Below are positions 18,197-28,132 of a stretch of DNA of 64,000 nt, in pieces (position 1 is the stretch's first letter; every line of letters begins with the position of its first letter). The translations under genes were made by a program, and so were the position numbers. Location: contig JADKGW010000001.1 of the NCBI GenBank assembly GCA_016722075.1, positions 5,208,001 through 5,272,000 of the forward strand, given 5' to 3'. The notes under the pieces were generated by a model, which saw nothing but the letters and a program-made list of their open reading frames with translations, made no database searches and had not been told where the DNA came from. This DNA is from Candidatus Kouleothrix ribensis. GTDB taxonomy: Bacteria > Chloroflexota > Chloroflexia > Chloroflexales > Roseiflexaceae.

Positions 18197-21100
18197 ATGA
18201 AACACGCTTGCACCCGAACGCGCGGCCTGCTGGTTGCGCTCGTGATCGCGCTGGCCGCGCTGCTGCCGGCCGGTGCCGCCAGCACAGCCGCCGCACCCGG
18301 CGATGTGCCGGTGTGGTACGACAGCTTCAACAACATCATCTACATCGGCAGCGACTACGACCCGACCAGCCCGTACGCCGGCTGGCCCGCGCACCCGAGC
18401 GCGCCCAAGTTGCCGATCAGCATTCCGCAGGTGGCGGCGGCGCTGAACAACCCGGCGCTGCTGGCCGACCAGGGCGGCGGCGCGTGGCTGCTGCGCGCCA
18501 ACCTGGTGATCAGCGCGACCGCGCGGCTCGAGGCCACCAGCGCCACGATCGGCTGGCTGCGGCTCGATAGCACGCCGGGTACGCGCTTCCCGTCGCTCAC
18601 CTCGATCACCGCGCGCGGCGGCCACCTGCTGATCCAGGGCATCCGCGTCAGCTCGTGGGCCGGCGGCGGAGTCGACACCAACTACTTCGACGGCCGTAGC
18701 TACCTGCTGGCCGAGCTGGGCGGGCGCATGGACATCCTCGACGCCGAGGTGTCGCACCTGGGCTGGAGCGCGGGTGAGCCGAGCGGCCTGGCCTGGCGCA
18801 AGACCGCTACAGAAGGCGACCCGACCGACCCGAATGTGATCAAGACCGGCGCGACCGGCAGTATCAAGCACAGCGACATCCACGACAACTACTTCGGCCA
18901 GTACTCGTACGAGGCCTACGGCCTAGCGGTGCTGAATAACCAGTTCCACCACAATGTGCTGTACGGCTTCGACCCGCACGACTACTCGACTGGCTTTGAG
19001 GTTGCGTACAACAAGGTCTTCAGCAACGGCAAGCACGGCATCATCTTCTCGCGCGGCTGCACGCTCAACACCATCCACGACAACGAGGTGTTTGGCAATG
19101 CCGAGCATGGGATCATGCTCGACCGCGGCAGCAACGTGAACCAGATCTCAAACAACCTGGTGTACAACAACCGCGACGGCGTGGCGATCTTTCAATCGAA
19201 GAAGAACCTGATCCAGAACAACACCCTGCGCGACAACGAGCGCGGCGTGCGCATCAACGCCACCTTCGACCAGGGCGACCTGTTCGACGGCCTGGCATCC
19301 GAAAATACCATCCTGAACAACAACATTCGCGACAACCTGCAGTATGGCATCTACCTGTACGAGCGTGCCGACAAGAATATCATCCAGGGCAACACGATCG
19401 CCGGTAACACCGGTGCGGGCGTGTATGTCAAGACTGGCGGGAACCTGATTAAGGCCAACACGATCACTGGCAATGGTGATGGCATCAGCATCGTCGGCGG
19501 CGACCCGCCCACGCCGGGTGGCATCCCGGCCTCGTACGCGCCCGGCCACAAGAATGTGATCCAGGGCAACACGATCGAAAATAACGACGACGTCGGCATC
19601 CAGCTGCAGGGCGGCGTCGACACGCTGATCGGCTTGAAGGAGCTGGCGCCCGGCCCCTCCGACGCCAACCTGATCCGCACCAACGGCACGCACGGCATCA
19701 GCCTCGACGCCACCTCGGCCAAGAACACGCTGTACGGCAATACCATCCACGGCAATGGCTCCGACGGTGTGGCGGTTAAAGGCCCGGCCGGTGGCCCGGC
19801 GGCCGATAGCCGCAACACGATCACGCGCAACAGTATCACGGCCAATGGCCGCGCGGGTATCAGCGTCGACCCGACTGCGAATCGCGGCATCCAGCCGCCG
19901 GCGATCACCAGCGCCGCAGGCGCGAGCGTCGTCACTGGCACGGCCGCGCCGGGCGCGCGCGTCGAGGTGTACCGCGACGCTAACGGCCAGGGCCAGTTCT
20001 TCAAAGGCGCGGCCAGCGCTAATGGCGCTGGCGCCTGGAGCTTCAGCCTGCCCGACAACAACAGCGCCGAGGGCGGCGTCACCGCGTTGCAGATCGACCA
20101 GTACGGCAACACCTCGGCGCTGTTCGGCACGGTAGTGGGCGGCAAGGCCGTGTACGAGGTCGGCGCCGGCCGCAATGGCGACTTGACGATCTTTGTCAGC
20201 GGGCCGGGCGCGATCGTCACGCTGCCCGACATTCAGCAGGGCGTGGCTGCGCTCAGCGACAAGCCGCTGCTGCAGAACCAGGGCGGCGGCGTGTGGCAGG
20301 CCAACGCCAGCCTGTTCTTCAACCGTGGCGTCACACTCACGCTCGGCCTCGACACCGCCTCGTGGCTCAAGCTGCGCAGCCAGCCTGGCGACATCGCGCT
20401 GAGCGCGGCCGGCGTAGGCACCTACAACTACAAGAGCTTCGCGACGCTGCGCACGTACGGCGGCGCCATCCTGATCGACGGCGTACGCGTGACCTCGTGG
20501 GACCCGGCTGCGAACGATTACGACCGCGACATCAGCAACGGCCGCAGCTATGTGCTGGCCAAGTACGATGCGCGCATGGACATCAAAAACGCCGACATGA
20601 GCTACCTCGGCTCGGCCGACGGCGAGAGCTACGGCGTGGCCTGGCGCGACATCAACGACCCGCTGGCGCCCGACGTGCTGCGCACGCGCGTGACCGGCAG
20701 CGTGCTGAACAGCAGCTTCAGCTACAACTACTATGGCATCTACACCTTCCAGGCCAGCACAATGCTGTTTGAAGGCAACGCATTCCACCACAACATCGGC
20801 TACGGCTTCGACCCGCACGACTTCTCGCACCACTTTATGGTGCTGAACAATCGGGCCTTTGCGAATGGCAACCACGGCTTCATCATCTCGCGCGGCTGCA
20901 ACAACTTCGTGTTCAAGGGCAACGCCGCCTACGACAACCGCTACACCATCGGCGACGGCGACCGCAAAGCGCACGGGTTTATGCTCGACCCTGGCTCGCC
21001 CAACAGCCGCTTCGAGCAGGTGCCCTCGCACGACAACCTGCTCGAGGCCAACCAGGCCTGGGGCAACGACGGCTATGGCCTGCGGATCGTTGGCTCGAAT

Positions 21101-22069
21101 ACCAACACCGTGCGCGGCAACACCTTCACCGGCAACCTGCAGGGCATCACGCTCGAGCAGGGCAGCACCGGCAATAGCCTGCTGAACAACACGATCGCCG
21201 GCAGCCAGCTCTACGGCATCTACCTAAGCGGTGGCGCCGACGGCAACACGATCAATGGGAATACGATCAACGGCAGCGGCAAGCACGGCATCTACATCAA
21301 AACCGGCAAGAACATGATCAGCAATAACACCGTGCTGGGTAATGGTGGCGCGGCCGCCGGCGCCGGGATCGCGACCCTGCGGGAGACCGACCTGGCTGCG
21401 GCGCGGGCCGACTTGCAGCTGCCCGGATCGCGCCGCAGCCTGGCCGACGCGGCGCCCGAGTTGCTGGCCGCTGTAGCACAGGCAAGCGCAGTCGACGGCA
21501 ACCTGATCACCCACAACCGTGTGGCGCATAACGCCGACGCTGGGATCGAGCTCAAGAATGCCAACAACACCCTGGTCGAAGCCAACAGCGTTGATGCGAA
21601 CGGCGCGAGCGGGATCTACCTAGCCGCAGGCACCAGCCACACGAGCGTCGCGCTCAACAGCGTGAGTAACAACCAGGGCTATGGTATCAAGGCCAACGGC
21701 CTTGATGTGGCTGCGAACAGCTGGACCAAGAACCTGGTGTTCGGCAACCTGTCGGGCGGCATCGCCGTGACGAGCGGCGCGAACAACGGCATCCCCGCGC
21801 CGGCGCTCACCCGCGATGGCACGAGTGTGACGATCACGACACTGCCCGGCACGATCGTCGAGCTGTACTCCGACGACGGCGGGCAGGGGCAGTTCTTCGA
21901 GATGCGCGTGAAGGCTACCGATGGCACACTGACGCTCAAGCGCTCGTGGAAAGGTGGCATGGTCAACGCCACCGCCACCGACGCCGACGGCAACACCTCG
22001 AGCTTCAGCTTCAACCGCAGCGCGGTGCCGCAGGGCCAGCGCGTGTACCTGCCGGTCGCGCGCAGATAA
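18197..22069 (+). CDS. Secreted duplicated beta-helix protein, putative mannuronan C5-epimerase-like
   Basis: A 1290-residue exported protein. ATG 18197 is chosen because it opens a clear signal peptide (MKHACTRTRG then LLVALVIALAALLPAGA); another in-frame ATG at 18155 would add 14 residues. The body is two homologous right-handed parallel beta-helix halves (~35-620 and ~650-1180). Each starts with a 'LP.I.Q..AAL....LL..QGGG.W' module. Each carries the motif Y-G-F-D-P-H-D at Y256/D259/H261/D262 and Y869/D872/H874/D875. This matches the catalytic Tyr-x-x-Asp-x-His spacing of AlgE/AlgG alginate C5-epimerases. NosD/Hsp-like 'N.I.GN.I..N' coils follow in each half. The C-terminus is VYLPVARR. An epimerase or lyase acting on the polymer made by the adjacent GT2 is the best guess; NosD-type beta-helix proteins are the alternative. 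Confidence 0.75.
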   Translation: MKHACTRTRGLLVALVIALAALLPAGAASTAAAPGDVPVWYDSFNNIIYIGSDYDPTSPYAGWPAHPSAPKLPISIPQVAAALNNPALLADQGGGAWLLRANLVISATARLEATSATIGWLRLDSTPGTRFPSLTSITARGGHLLIQGIRVSSWAGGGVDTNYFDGRSYLLAELGGRMDILDAEVSHLGWSAGEPSGLAWRKTATEGDPTDPNVIKTGATGSIKHSDIHDNYFGQYSYEAYGLAVLNNQFHHNVLYGFDPHDYSTGFEVAYNKVFSNGKHGIIFSRGCTLNTIHDNEVFGNAEHGIMLDRGSNVNQISNNLVYNNRDGVAIFQSKKNLIQNNTLRDNERGVRINATFDQGDLFDGLASENTILNNNIRDNLQYGIYLYERADKNIIQGNTIAGNTGAGVYVKTGGNLIKANTITGNGDGISIVGGDPPTPGGIPASYAPGHKNVIQGNTIENNDDVGIQLQGGVDTLIGLKELAPGPSDANLIRTNGTHGISLDATSAKNTLYGNTIHGNGSDGVAVKGPAGGPAADSRNTITRNSITANGRAGISVDPTANRGIQPPAITSAAGASVVTGTAAPGARVEVYRDANGQGQFFKGAASANGAGAWSFSLPDNNSAEGGVTALQIDQYGNTSALFGTVVGGKAVYEVGAGRNGDLTIFVSGPGAIVTLPDIQQGVAALSDKPLLQNQGGGVWQANASLFFNRGVTLTLGLDTASWLKLRSQPGDIALSAAGVGTYNYKSFATLRTYGGAILIDGVRVTSWDPAANDYDRDISNGRSYVLAKYDARMDIKNADMSYLGSADGESYGVAWRDINDPLAPDVLRTRVTGSVLNSSFSYNYYGIYTFQASTMLFEGNAFHHNIGYGFDPHDFSHHFMVLNNRAFANGNHGFIISRGCNNFVFKGNAAYDNRYTIGDGDRKAHGFMLDPGSPNSRFEQVPSHDNLLEANQAWGNDGYGLRIVGSNTNTVRGNTFTGNLQGITLEQGSTGNSLLNNTIAGSQLYGIYLSGGADGNTINGNTINGSGKHGIYIKTGKNMISNNTVLGNGGAAAGAGIATLRETDLAAARADLQLPGSRRSLADAAPELLAAVAQASAVDGNLITHNRVAHNADAGIELKNANNTLVEANSVDANGASGIYLAAGTSHTSVALNSVSNNQGYGIKANGLDVAANSWTKNLVFGNLSGGIAVTSGANNGIPAPALTRDGTSVTITTLPGTIVELYSDDGGQGQFFEMRVKATDGTLTLKRSWKGGMVNATATDADGNTSSFSFNRSAVPQGQRVYLPVARR

Positions 22070-22091
22070 TTCTTCCAGGAAGGTTTGCCCT

Positions 22092-24635
22092 ATGATTGCT
22101 CAACCAGCCACCCAGCCGGCGCTTGCGCTCACGCGCAGCGCCGACCAAATCTCGCGGCGCGGCCGCGCTGTGACGGTGATCGTGTTTTTGATCGCGCTCA
22201 CGCTACTAGCTTCGCTGTTCTTCTCGATCGGCGCGCGGCGCGTGAATAATTACTTCGTCGCGCGCGGCGACGCCGGCTACCAGGCCGGGCGTTATTCCGA
22301 CGCTGTGAACAGCTACAGCTGGGCGGTGCGCTTCGACCCTACCGATGCGCACGCCGTGCTCAACCGCGGCTACGCACGCCAGCGGTTGAATGACAATGCC
22401 GGCGCACTACCGGACTTCACGCGCTACATCGAGCTACGGCCGAACGATCCGGCCGGCTACCTGGCCCGCGGTGCCAGCGCAGCCAGGCTTGGCCAGCCCG
22501 GCGCGGCCCAGGCCGATTTCAGCACGGTGCTGGCGAGTGCGCCCCAGAACCAGCGCGCGCTGGTGGGGCGCGCCCGCGCATACGCGGCATTGAGCCAGTG
22601 GCAGGCGGCAATCGCCGACTATAGCGCACTACTGAGCCTGCAGCCCAACGCCCCGATCTACCTGTACGAGCGCGCGCGCGCCTACAGCAGCAGCGGCGCG
22701 CTCGCCGCTGGCCTGGCCGATCTGGGGCGCCTGCTCGCGATCGAGCCGAAGAACGTTGCGGCGCTGGTGCTGCGTAGCGACCTGCGCCTGCGCGCGAGCG
22801 ACGCAAGCGGCGCGCTGGCCGACCTCAACCGCGCGATCGAGATCGATCCGAAGAATGGCGAGTTGCTCGGCCGGCGCGGCGTATATTACGAAGGGCACGC
22901 CGACGCCGACCGCGCGCTGCTCGATTACGCCGAGGCGGTCGAGCTCGACCGCTCGCTCGCCTGGGTACACACGCGTATCGGCCTGCTTCAAGCCCGGCGC
23001 GGCAACTTCGCGGCCGCCGACGCCAGCCTGGCCCAGGTGATTGCGCTGCACCCGAGTGACGCAGCCGGCTACCGACGCCGTGCCGAGATTCGGCTGGAGG
23101 CACGCCAATTCGATGCTGCGCTGGCCGATCTACAGGCAGCGATCGAGCGCGACCCGCGCGACCCGGCTGCGTACCTGGCCCGCGCGCGCGTACACCAGGC
23201 CAGCGGCAAGGCCACCAATGCTACTGCCGATCTCGATCTGGCGCTCAAGCTTGCCCCTGCTAACCCGCAGATCTATCTCGAGCGCGCGCGCGTGTTCCGC
23301 ACGCTAGGTAATACCGATGCAGCACTGAACGACCTTGGGCAGGCGCTCGAGCTGGCGCCAACCAACGCCGCCGCACGGGCCGAGCGGGCAGCATTGTTTG
23401 TGCAGCGCGGCCAGTTCAACGCCGCCATCGCCGACTACGATGCGCTGATCGAGCAGGCACCGGCCGACCCGGCGCTGTATATCGAGCGCGGGCGCGTGTT
23501 TCGTGTGATCGGCGAGATCGCCAGCGCCAGCGCCGACTTCGCGCGCGCCACGCAGATCGATAGCCAGTCGCCCGATGGCTACATCGAGCTGGGCGTGCTG
23601 GCGGCTACCCAGAACGACGCCGTGCGTGCCCGGCAGAGCTTCGACCGGGCGCTGGCGCTAGGCGCCAACGACGCGCGTGTATTCGCCGCACGTGGGCGCG
23701 TGCTGGCCGACCAGGGCCAGACGGCGGCCGGGCTAGCCGACCTCGATTGGGCGCTGGCGCTGCGCCCGAATGATGGCGCAACGCTGCTGGTACGCGGCGG
23801 GATCTACACTGATCGCGGCTGGTACGACGCCGCAATTGGCGACTTCGACCGGGCGCTGGCGCTCGACCCCGACAATGTCGCGGTGCTGCTGGCCCGCGCG
23901 CACGCGCGTGGCCAGCAAGGCCAGATCGCGCAGGCTCTGCGCGATGCTGATGACGCAGCCGGGCTGAAGCCCAACGATACCGGCGTGCTGCTGGCCCGTG
24001 CGCGGCTGCACGCACTGAACGACGACCCGGCGCGCGCCCTGGCCGATATCAACGCTGTGCTGGGTGCCGATCGTGGCAACACGGCTGCGCGCGTGCTACG
24101 GGCGCGGATCTACAGCCAGCAGAGCTGGACATCCCAGGCGCTGGCCGATCTGAATACAGTGCTCGAGATGCAGCCGCGCGATGCAACCACCTACCGGGCG
24201 CGCGCCGAGCTGCTGCGCCAGCTGGGCGACACCGCTGGTGCCCAGGCCGACTTCGAGCGGGCGCGCGCGCTCGAGCCTGGCAACACCGAGCTGCTGGTGC
24301 GCCACGCCGCGCTGCTCGAGTCGCAAGGCCAGGCCGACGCCGCGCTGGCGCTGTATGGCAGTGCGATTGCGGCCAGCGACGACCCGCAGCTATACCTGCA
24401 GGCCGGCAAACTGCGCTACCAGCTGGGCCAGCACACCCGCGCGCTTGCAAACTTCCAGGCTGCGCTCGAGCGTAGCCCTGGGCTTGCTGCGGCCTATCAG
24501 GGCATTGGCCTGGCCCAGCGCCGGCTTGGCGCGATCGACGCGGCCGTGGTGGCCTTCAAGCACTACCTGCAGCTCGCACCCGCAGCGCCTGATCGCGTCG
24601 AGCTTGAGCAGTGGCTGCAGAAGCACGCCGGCTAG
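22092..24635 (+). CDS. Membrane-anchored TPR protein
   Basis: 847 residues. The start at 22092 follows AGGAAGG (22077-22083); a frame extending upstream overlaps the previous gene and lacks a ribosome site. A short N-terminal tail precedes one transmembrane helix (~26-46, AVTVIVFLIALTLLASLFF). About twenty 34-residue tetratricopeptide repeats then fill the rest ('GDAGYQAGRYSDAVNSYSWAVRFDP', 'YLARARVHQASGKATNATADLDLALKLAP'). The repeats would lie outside the membrane and act as a protein scaffold. It follows the beta-helix gene by 22 nt, so it belongs to the same operon. In alginate and cellulose secretion systems a TPR protein (AlgK, BcsC N-terminus) bridges synthase and exporter; the same role here is inference. 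Confidence 0.8.
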   Translation: MIAQPATQPALALTRSADQISRRGRAVTVIVFLIALTLLASLFFSIGARRVNNYFVARGDAGYQAGRYSDAVNSYSWAVRFDPTDAHAVLNRGYARQRLNDNAGALPDFTRYIELRPNDPAGYLARGASAARLGQPGAAQADFSTVLASAPQNQRALVGRARAYAALSQWQAAIADYSALLSLQPNAPIYLYERARAYSSSGALAAGLADLGRLLAIEPKNVAALVLRSDLRLRASDASGALADLNRAIEIDPKNGELLGRRGVYYEGHADADRALLDYAEAVELDRSLAWVHTRIGLLQARRGNFAAADASLAQVIALHPSDAAGYRRRAEIRLEARQFDAALADLQAAIERDPRDPAAYLARARVHQASGKATNATADLDLALKLAPANPQIYLERARVFRTLGNTDAALNDLGQALELAPTNAAARAERAALFVQRGQFNAAIADYDALIEQAPADPALYIERGRVFRVIGEIASASADFARATQIDSQSPDGYIELGVLAATQNDAVRARQSFDRALALGANDARVFAARGRVLADQGQTAAGLADLDWALALRPNDGATLLVRGGIYTDRGWYDAAIGDFDRALALDPDNVAVLLARAHARGQQGQIAQALRDADDAAGLKPNDTGVLLARARLHALNDDPARALADINAVLGADRGNTAARVLRARIYSQQSWTSQALADLNTVLEMQPRDATTYRARAELLRQLGDTAGAQADFERARALEPGNTELLVRHAALLESQGQADAALALYGSAIAASDDPQLYLQAGKLRYQLGQHTRALANFQAALERSPGLAAAYQGIGLAQRRLGAIDAAVVAFKHYLQLAPAAPDRVELEQWLQKHAG

Positions 24636-24918
24636 GCGCAACGACGGCGACACGGCGGCAACTGCAGCTGGCACACGTGCCGCGCTGCCGCCGTGCGCGC
24701 CACCCAACACTCCCACCGCCCGAACGCACCTGCGCCACCGCCGACGGCAGGCGGCGCTCAGCAGCCCCACCCCCACACCACTTGAGCACATAATGACCAC
24801 CTGAGCGTAGACTTCGCCTGTGTCGCCATGCTACCGTTAGGCCAGCGCTGGTTGAAAAATGGTAAACGCGGCTGCGCCTAGCCGGCGCCGCGCAGCCAGC
24901 CCTACCAGGAGGCCAACC

Positions 24919-26574
24919 ATGGTACACCGACGCACTACCCTGGTGTTCGCGGCCGCGCTGAGCGCCCTGCTGCTTGTAGCACTGGCCATCCCGCTCGCGA
25001 CGCACCTGACGCGCGCGGCCGGCACGCACTACTATGTCGGCCCGGCCGGCAGCGACGCCAACGATGGGCTAAGCGCCACCCGGCCGCTCAAGACGATTCA
25101 ACGCGCGCTTGAGCTGGCCCAGCCCGGCACGATCATCGAACTCGCCGCCGGCAGATATGCGCAGGATGTGCGCTCGGTGCGCGCAGGGAGCGCGGCCGAC
25201 CCGATCGTGCTGCGTGGCCCCGCCGACGCAGTGCTGATCGGCGCCGGCGCCGCACGGATCGTCGAGATCAACCACAACAATATCATGCTCGAGGGCTTCA
25301 CGATCGACGGCGGCTGGGGCGACCTGAGCCGCGCCGATGGCTACCGCGACAAGCTGCTGTACGTGCAGGGCAAGCAGCCGCGCGCTGGCGTGACTGGCCT
25401 GCGGGTGCTGCGGATGACCTTCAGAAATGCTGGCGGCGAGTGCATCCGGCTGCGCTATTTCGCGCAGCATAACGAGATCGCCGAATCAAATATCAGCAGC
25501 TGTGGCGTACACGACTTCCGCTTTGGCGCGGGCGGCAAGAACGGCGAGGGCATCTACATCGGCACCGCGCCCGAGCAGCGCGCCGACGGCAAGAACCCCA
25601 CCGCCGACCCCGACGAGTCGAACGCGAACTGGATTCACGATAACAGCTTCGATACCCAGGGCAACGAGTGTGTCGATATCAAAGAAGCCGCGTTCGGCAA
25701 TATCGTCGAGCGCAACCGCTGCACCGGCCAGCGCGACCCTGAATCGGGCGGGTTCGACGCGCGCGGCAGCGGCAACATCTTCCGCGACAACCAGAGCTTC
25801 GGCAATGCCGGCGCGGGCATCCGGCTGGGCGGCGACACGCCGAGCGACGGGATTCTGAACGATGTCTATCACAACAGCCTGCACGATAACCAGGCCGGCG
25901 GGATCAAGGTACAGCGCCAGCCGCAAGGCCGCGTCTGCGGTAATCAGATCAGCAATAACGCCGGTGGGGATGCGGTTGGTTCCGATAAGGCCTCGATTGC
26001 GCCGACCGGCGCCTGCACCGGGCTGCCAACCCCAGGCGCTACGCCGGCTGTGGCGACCGCCAGCCCGGCCGCGACCCCAACCCAGGCGCCGGGTGGCTGC
26101 ACGCCTATGTACGCGGTTGATGGCGGCGCGGGTGCGTTCATCGAGGCCGAGAACGCCATGGTGCGGGCAGGCAGCTTCGCGCTATTCGAGCAAGCCGGGC
26201 GCTCGGGGCAGGCGTATGTGGCGACGCCCGGCTCGGGCACCAGCCAGGATCGCGGCAACTACCTGAGCTTCGATCTGCGCGTGCGCGGTGGCGGGAAGTT
26301 CTACATCTGGCTGCTGGGCTATGGCCCGAGCGCCAGCGCCGACAGCTTCTACGTGCAGGCCGACGGGCGCACGCGCGTGCAGGCCAACCTTGTGCAGAAG
26401 GCGTGGGGCTGGAAGCGTGCCGGCCGAACGATCACGCTGGGCGATGGTGTACACACGCTGCGGATTATAAGCCGCGAGGATGGCGCGCGCCTCGACAAAC
26501 TACTGCTCACCAAAGATCGCAGCGTGGTGCCGGCCGAGCTAGGCGGCCCGGCGCTGGCCGCGCAGTGCCCATAA
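24919..26574 (+). CDS. Secreted beta-helix (DUF1565-like) protein with C-terminal carbohydrate-binding-like domain
   Basis: 551 residues from ATG 24919, which has AGGAGG at 24907-24912. The signal peptide is MVHRRTTLVF plus a hydrophobic core to ~residue 30. The 'YYVGPAGSDANDGLSATRPLKTIQRAL' opening is typical of DUF1565/pectate-lyase-like beta-helices, followed by helix coils with 'NIMLEGFTIDGG' and 'NWIHDNSF' up to ~375. A Thr/Ala/Pro linker (TPGATPAVATA) leads to a beta-sandwich (~415-535, 'AFIEAENAMVRAG..', 'DRGNYLSFDLRV', 'LGDGVHTLRI') that resembles CBM6/CBM35-type modules. It probably binds and cleaves or modifies a polysaccharide, perhaps the product of the upstream operon, but no catalytic residues can be named. 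The 283-bp gap before it holds a GC hairpin (~24654-24688). Confidence 0.7.
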   Translation: MVHRRTTLVFAAALSALLLVALAIPLATHLTRAAGTHYYVGPAGSDANDGLSATRPLKTIQRALELAQPGTIIELAAGRYAQDVRSVRAGSAADPIVLRGPADAVLIGAGAARIVEINHNNIMLEGFTIDGGWGDLSRADGYRDKLLYVQGKQPRAGVTGLRVLRMTFRNAGGECIRLRYFAQHNEIAESNISSCGVHDFRFGAGGKNGEGIYIGTAPEQRADGKNPTADPDESNANWIHDNSFDTQGNECVDIKEAAFGNIVERNRCTGQRDPESGGFDARGSGNIFRDNQSFGNAGAGIRLGGDTPSDGILNDVYHNSLHDNQAGGIKVQRQPQGRVCGNQISNNAGGDAVGSDKASIAPTGACTGLPTPGATPAVATASPAATPTQAPGGCTPMYAVDGGAGAFIEAENAMVRAGSFALFEQAGRSGQAYVATPGSGTSQDRGNYLSFDLRVRGGGKFYIWLLGYGPSASADSFYVQADGRTRVQANLVQKAWGWKRAGRTITLGDGVHTLRIISREDGARLDKLLLTKDRSVVPAELGGPALAAQCP

Positions 26575-26666
26575 GGCATGGTTCGATCGAACGGCATAGT
26601 TCGGTGGGGGTGCGGGGGCGGCAAAGCCGCCCCGCAGAAAAAAAGCACGATCCAGGCGCAGGATCG

Positions 26667-27791
26667 TTAGCGCGCGGCCAGGGCACGCTCGGCATCGGCC
26701 TTGCCCATGGCGAACAGCTGCTGATGGTTGGCGCGCTCGTAGTCGATGATCCAATCGAGCGGCATGAGCTGCTCGGGCGCGATCACCGTGGGCAGCGCGA
26801 TCGGGCGCGGCACCGCGCCAACCAGGCGCACGCTCTCGTCGCCGAGCAGCTCGGCCGCGCGCGCAAGCTTGGCGGCCGCCTCGGCCAGGCGGTTGCGGCG
26901 CTCAATCGCCTCGAAGGCGACCCGGTACGAGGCCAGCAGCGCCCAGTCGAGCGTCAGCGACAGCGCCTGCACGAGATCCTGCGGCATCTGGCGGGTCTGC
27001 AGGCGCATGGCGTCGGGGTCGGCGTTCCAGGGCGTCATCATCACCACCAGAATGTCGATATCGTCGTCGCCGGCCAGATCGATCACCGGCTCGAGCGGCG
27101 TGTTCGCCAGCACCGCACCGTCCCAGTACTTCCCATCGCCGATCGCCGTCCAGGGGTAGACGATCGGGATGCTCGACGAGGCCATCAGGTGGTCGAGCAC
27201 GATCGTGTCGGCCGGGCGGCCATCGAGCGGGCGGTTGCAGAACACGCGCAGCGCGCCGCTCTGTAGCTCGGTCGCGGCCAGCAGCAGCGCCGGCGCATCG
27301 GCCCGGTTGATCCGCTCGAAATCCATCCACTGGCCAAGCGTATGGCGCCAGGGCGTAGTGTCGAGCAGGCTGCGAAACGGGCGCGCGTGGAACAGCGTAC
27401 CCAGGCGGCTGAACAGCCCCTGCGCGCTCAGCTCGCGCTCGGCCTCGGGCAGCGTCGCGCGCGGCCCGCCGTGGGCGTCGGAGGTGAGCACGCTGCGCAG
27501 CAGGAAGCGCAGCAGCGGGCGCGTAACCGCCGGCAGATCGGCCGAGAGCTGGTGGACATCCTCGGTATGCATGGCCAGCCAGCGCTGCTTCAGCTCGGCC
27601 ACCGGCAGGCCCGAGGCCAGCGCGGCCGCGTTGATCGCGCCGATCGACGTGCCGGCGATAATGTCGGGGCCTTGGCCATCGGGCATCCAGCCGTGCTCGA
27701 CCAGCGCCTCGAGCACGCCGATGTGGTAGGCGCCGCGCCCGCCGCCGCCCGAGAGAACCAGGGCTTTCTTAGATTGCTTAGTTGGTGCCAT
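26667..27791 (-). CDS. Patatin-like phospholipase
   Basis: A 374-residue cytosolic or membrane-associated lipid acyl hydrolase of the patatin family. The start at 27791 (MAPTKQSKKALVLSGGG) has GGAGG upstream; an earlier in-frame ATG at 27857 adds non-conserved sequence. The oxyanion loop GGGGRGAYHIG, the nucleophile elbow GTSIG (G-x-S-x-G) and the D-G-A of the Ser-Asp dyad ('KYWDGAVLANTP') are all present and in order. The C-terminal third is helical and Arg-rich. The gene converges on the beta-helix gene, and its upstream side faces an 850-bp repeat field. Lipid substrate unknown. Confidence 0.85.
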   Translation of the reverse strand: MAPTKQSKKALVLSGGGGRGAYHIGVLEALVEHGWMPDGQGPDIIAGTSIGAINAAALASGLPVAELKQRWLAMHTEDVHQLSADLPAVTRPLLRFLLRSVLTSDAHGGPRATLPEAERELSAQGLFSRLGTLFHARPFRSLLDTTPWRHTLGQWMDFERINRADAPALLLAATELQSGALRVFCNRPLDGRPADTIVLDHLMASSSIPIVYPWTAIGDGKYWDGAVLANTPLEPVIDLAGDDDIDILVVMMTPWNADPDAMRLQTRQMPQDLVQALSLTLDWALLASYRVAFEAIERRNRLAEAAAKLARAAELLGDESVRLVGAVPRPIALPTVIAPEQLMPLDWIIDYERANHQQLFAMGKADAERALAAR

Positions 27792-27872
27792 GCTGTGCCT
27801 CCACGTTGGCTTGAATGTTCTGTGATCATGAACGTTTCGGATGTGTGGTTGTTGCATATGCTACTCTGGGTT

Positions 27873-28102
27873 ACGCGCCCCCAGGCGCTTTCGGGGGCTA
27901 CGCGCCCCCGCGCCCCGCGCGCCCTGCGGCGGGCTACGCGCCCCCGCGCCCCCAGGCGCTTTCGGGGGCTACGCGCCCTGCGGCGGGCTACGCGCCCCCG
28001 CGCCCCCAGGCGCTTTCGGGGGCTACGCGCCCCCGCGCCCCGCGGCAGGGGCCGCCGCCGGCCCCTGCACCCCGCCGCCGGGGCTTCGCCCCGGACCCCG
28101 TA
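27873..28102. repeat. GC-rich hairpin-unit repeat field
   Basis: About 230 bp between the patatin and EamA genes made of iterated short palindromic blocks: CGCCCCCAGGCGC-TTTCGGGGGC and GCGCCCTGCGGCGGGC motifs, each present two or three times. Several frames stay open through it because of composition, but none looks like a gene. Similar 'GGGGGCTGCGCCCCC' hairpins occur near 56304. Confidence 0.75.
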
Positions 28103-28132
28103 TTTTGGCATGTCACGTGTGCATCGCCCGGC

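Noticed and set aside
26611..26643. GC hairpin after the beta-helix gene considered as a terminator
   Set aside because: It is followed by an A-run on the plus strand, and on the minus strand the T-run precedes the stem; neither fits an intrinsic terminator, so it was not called.
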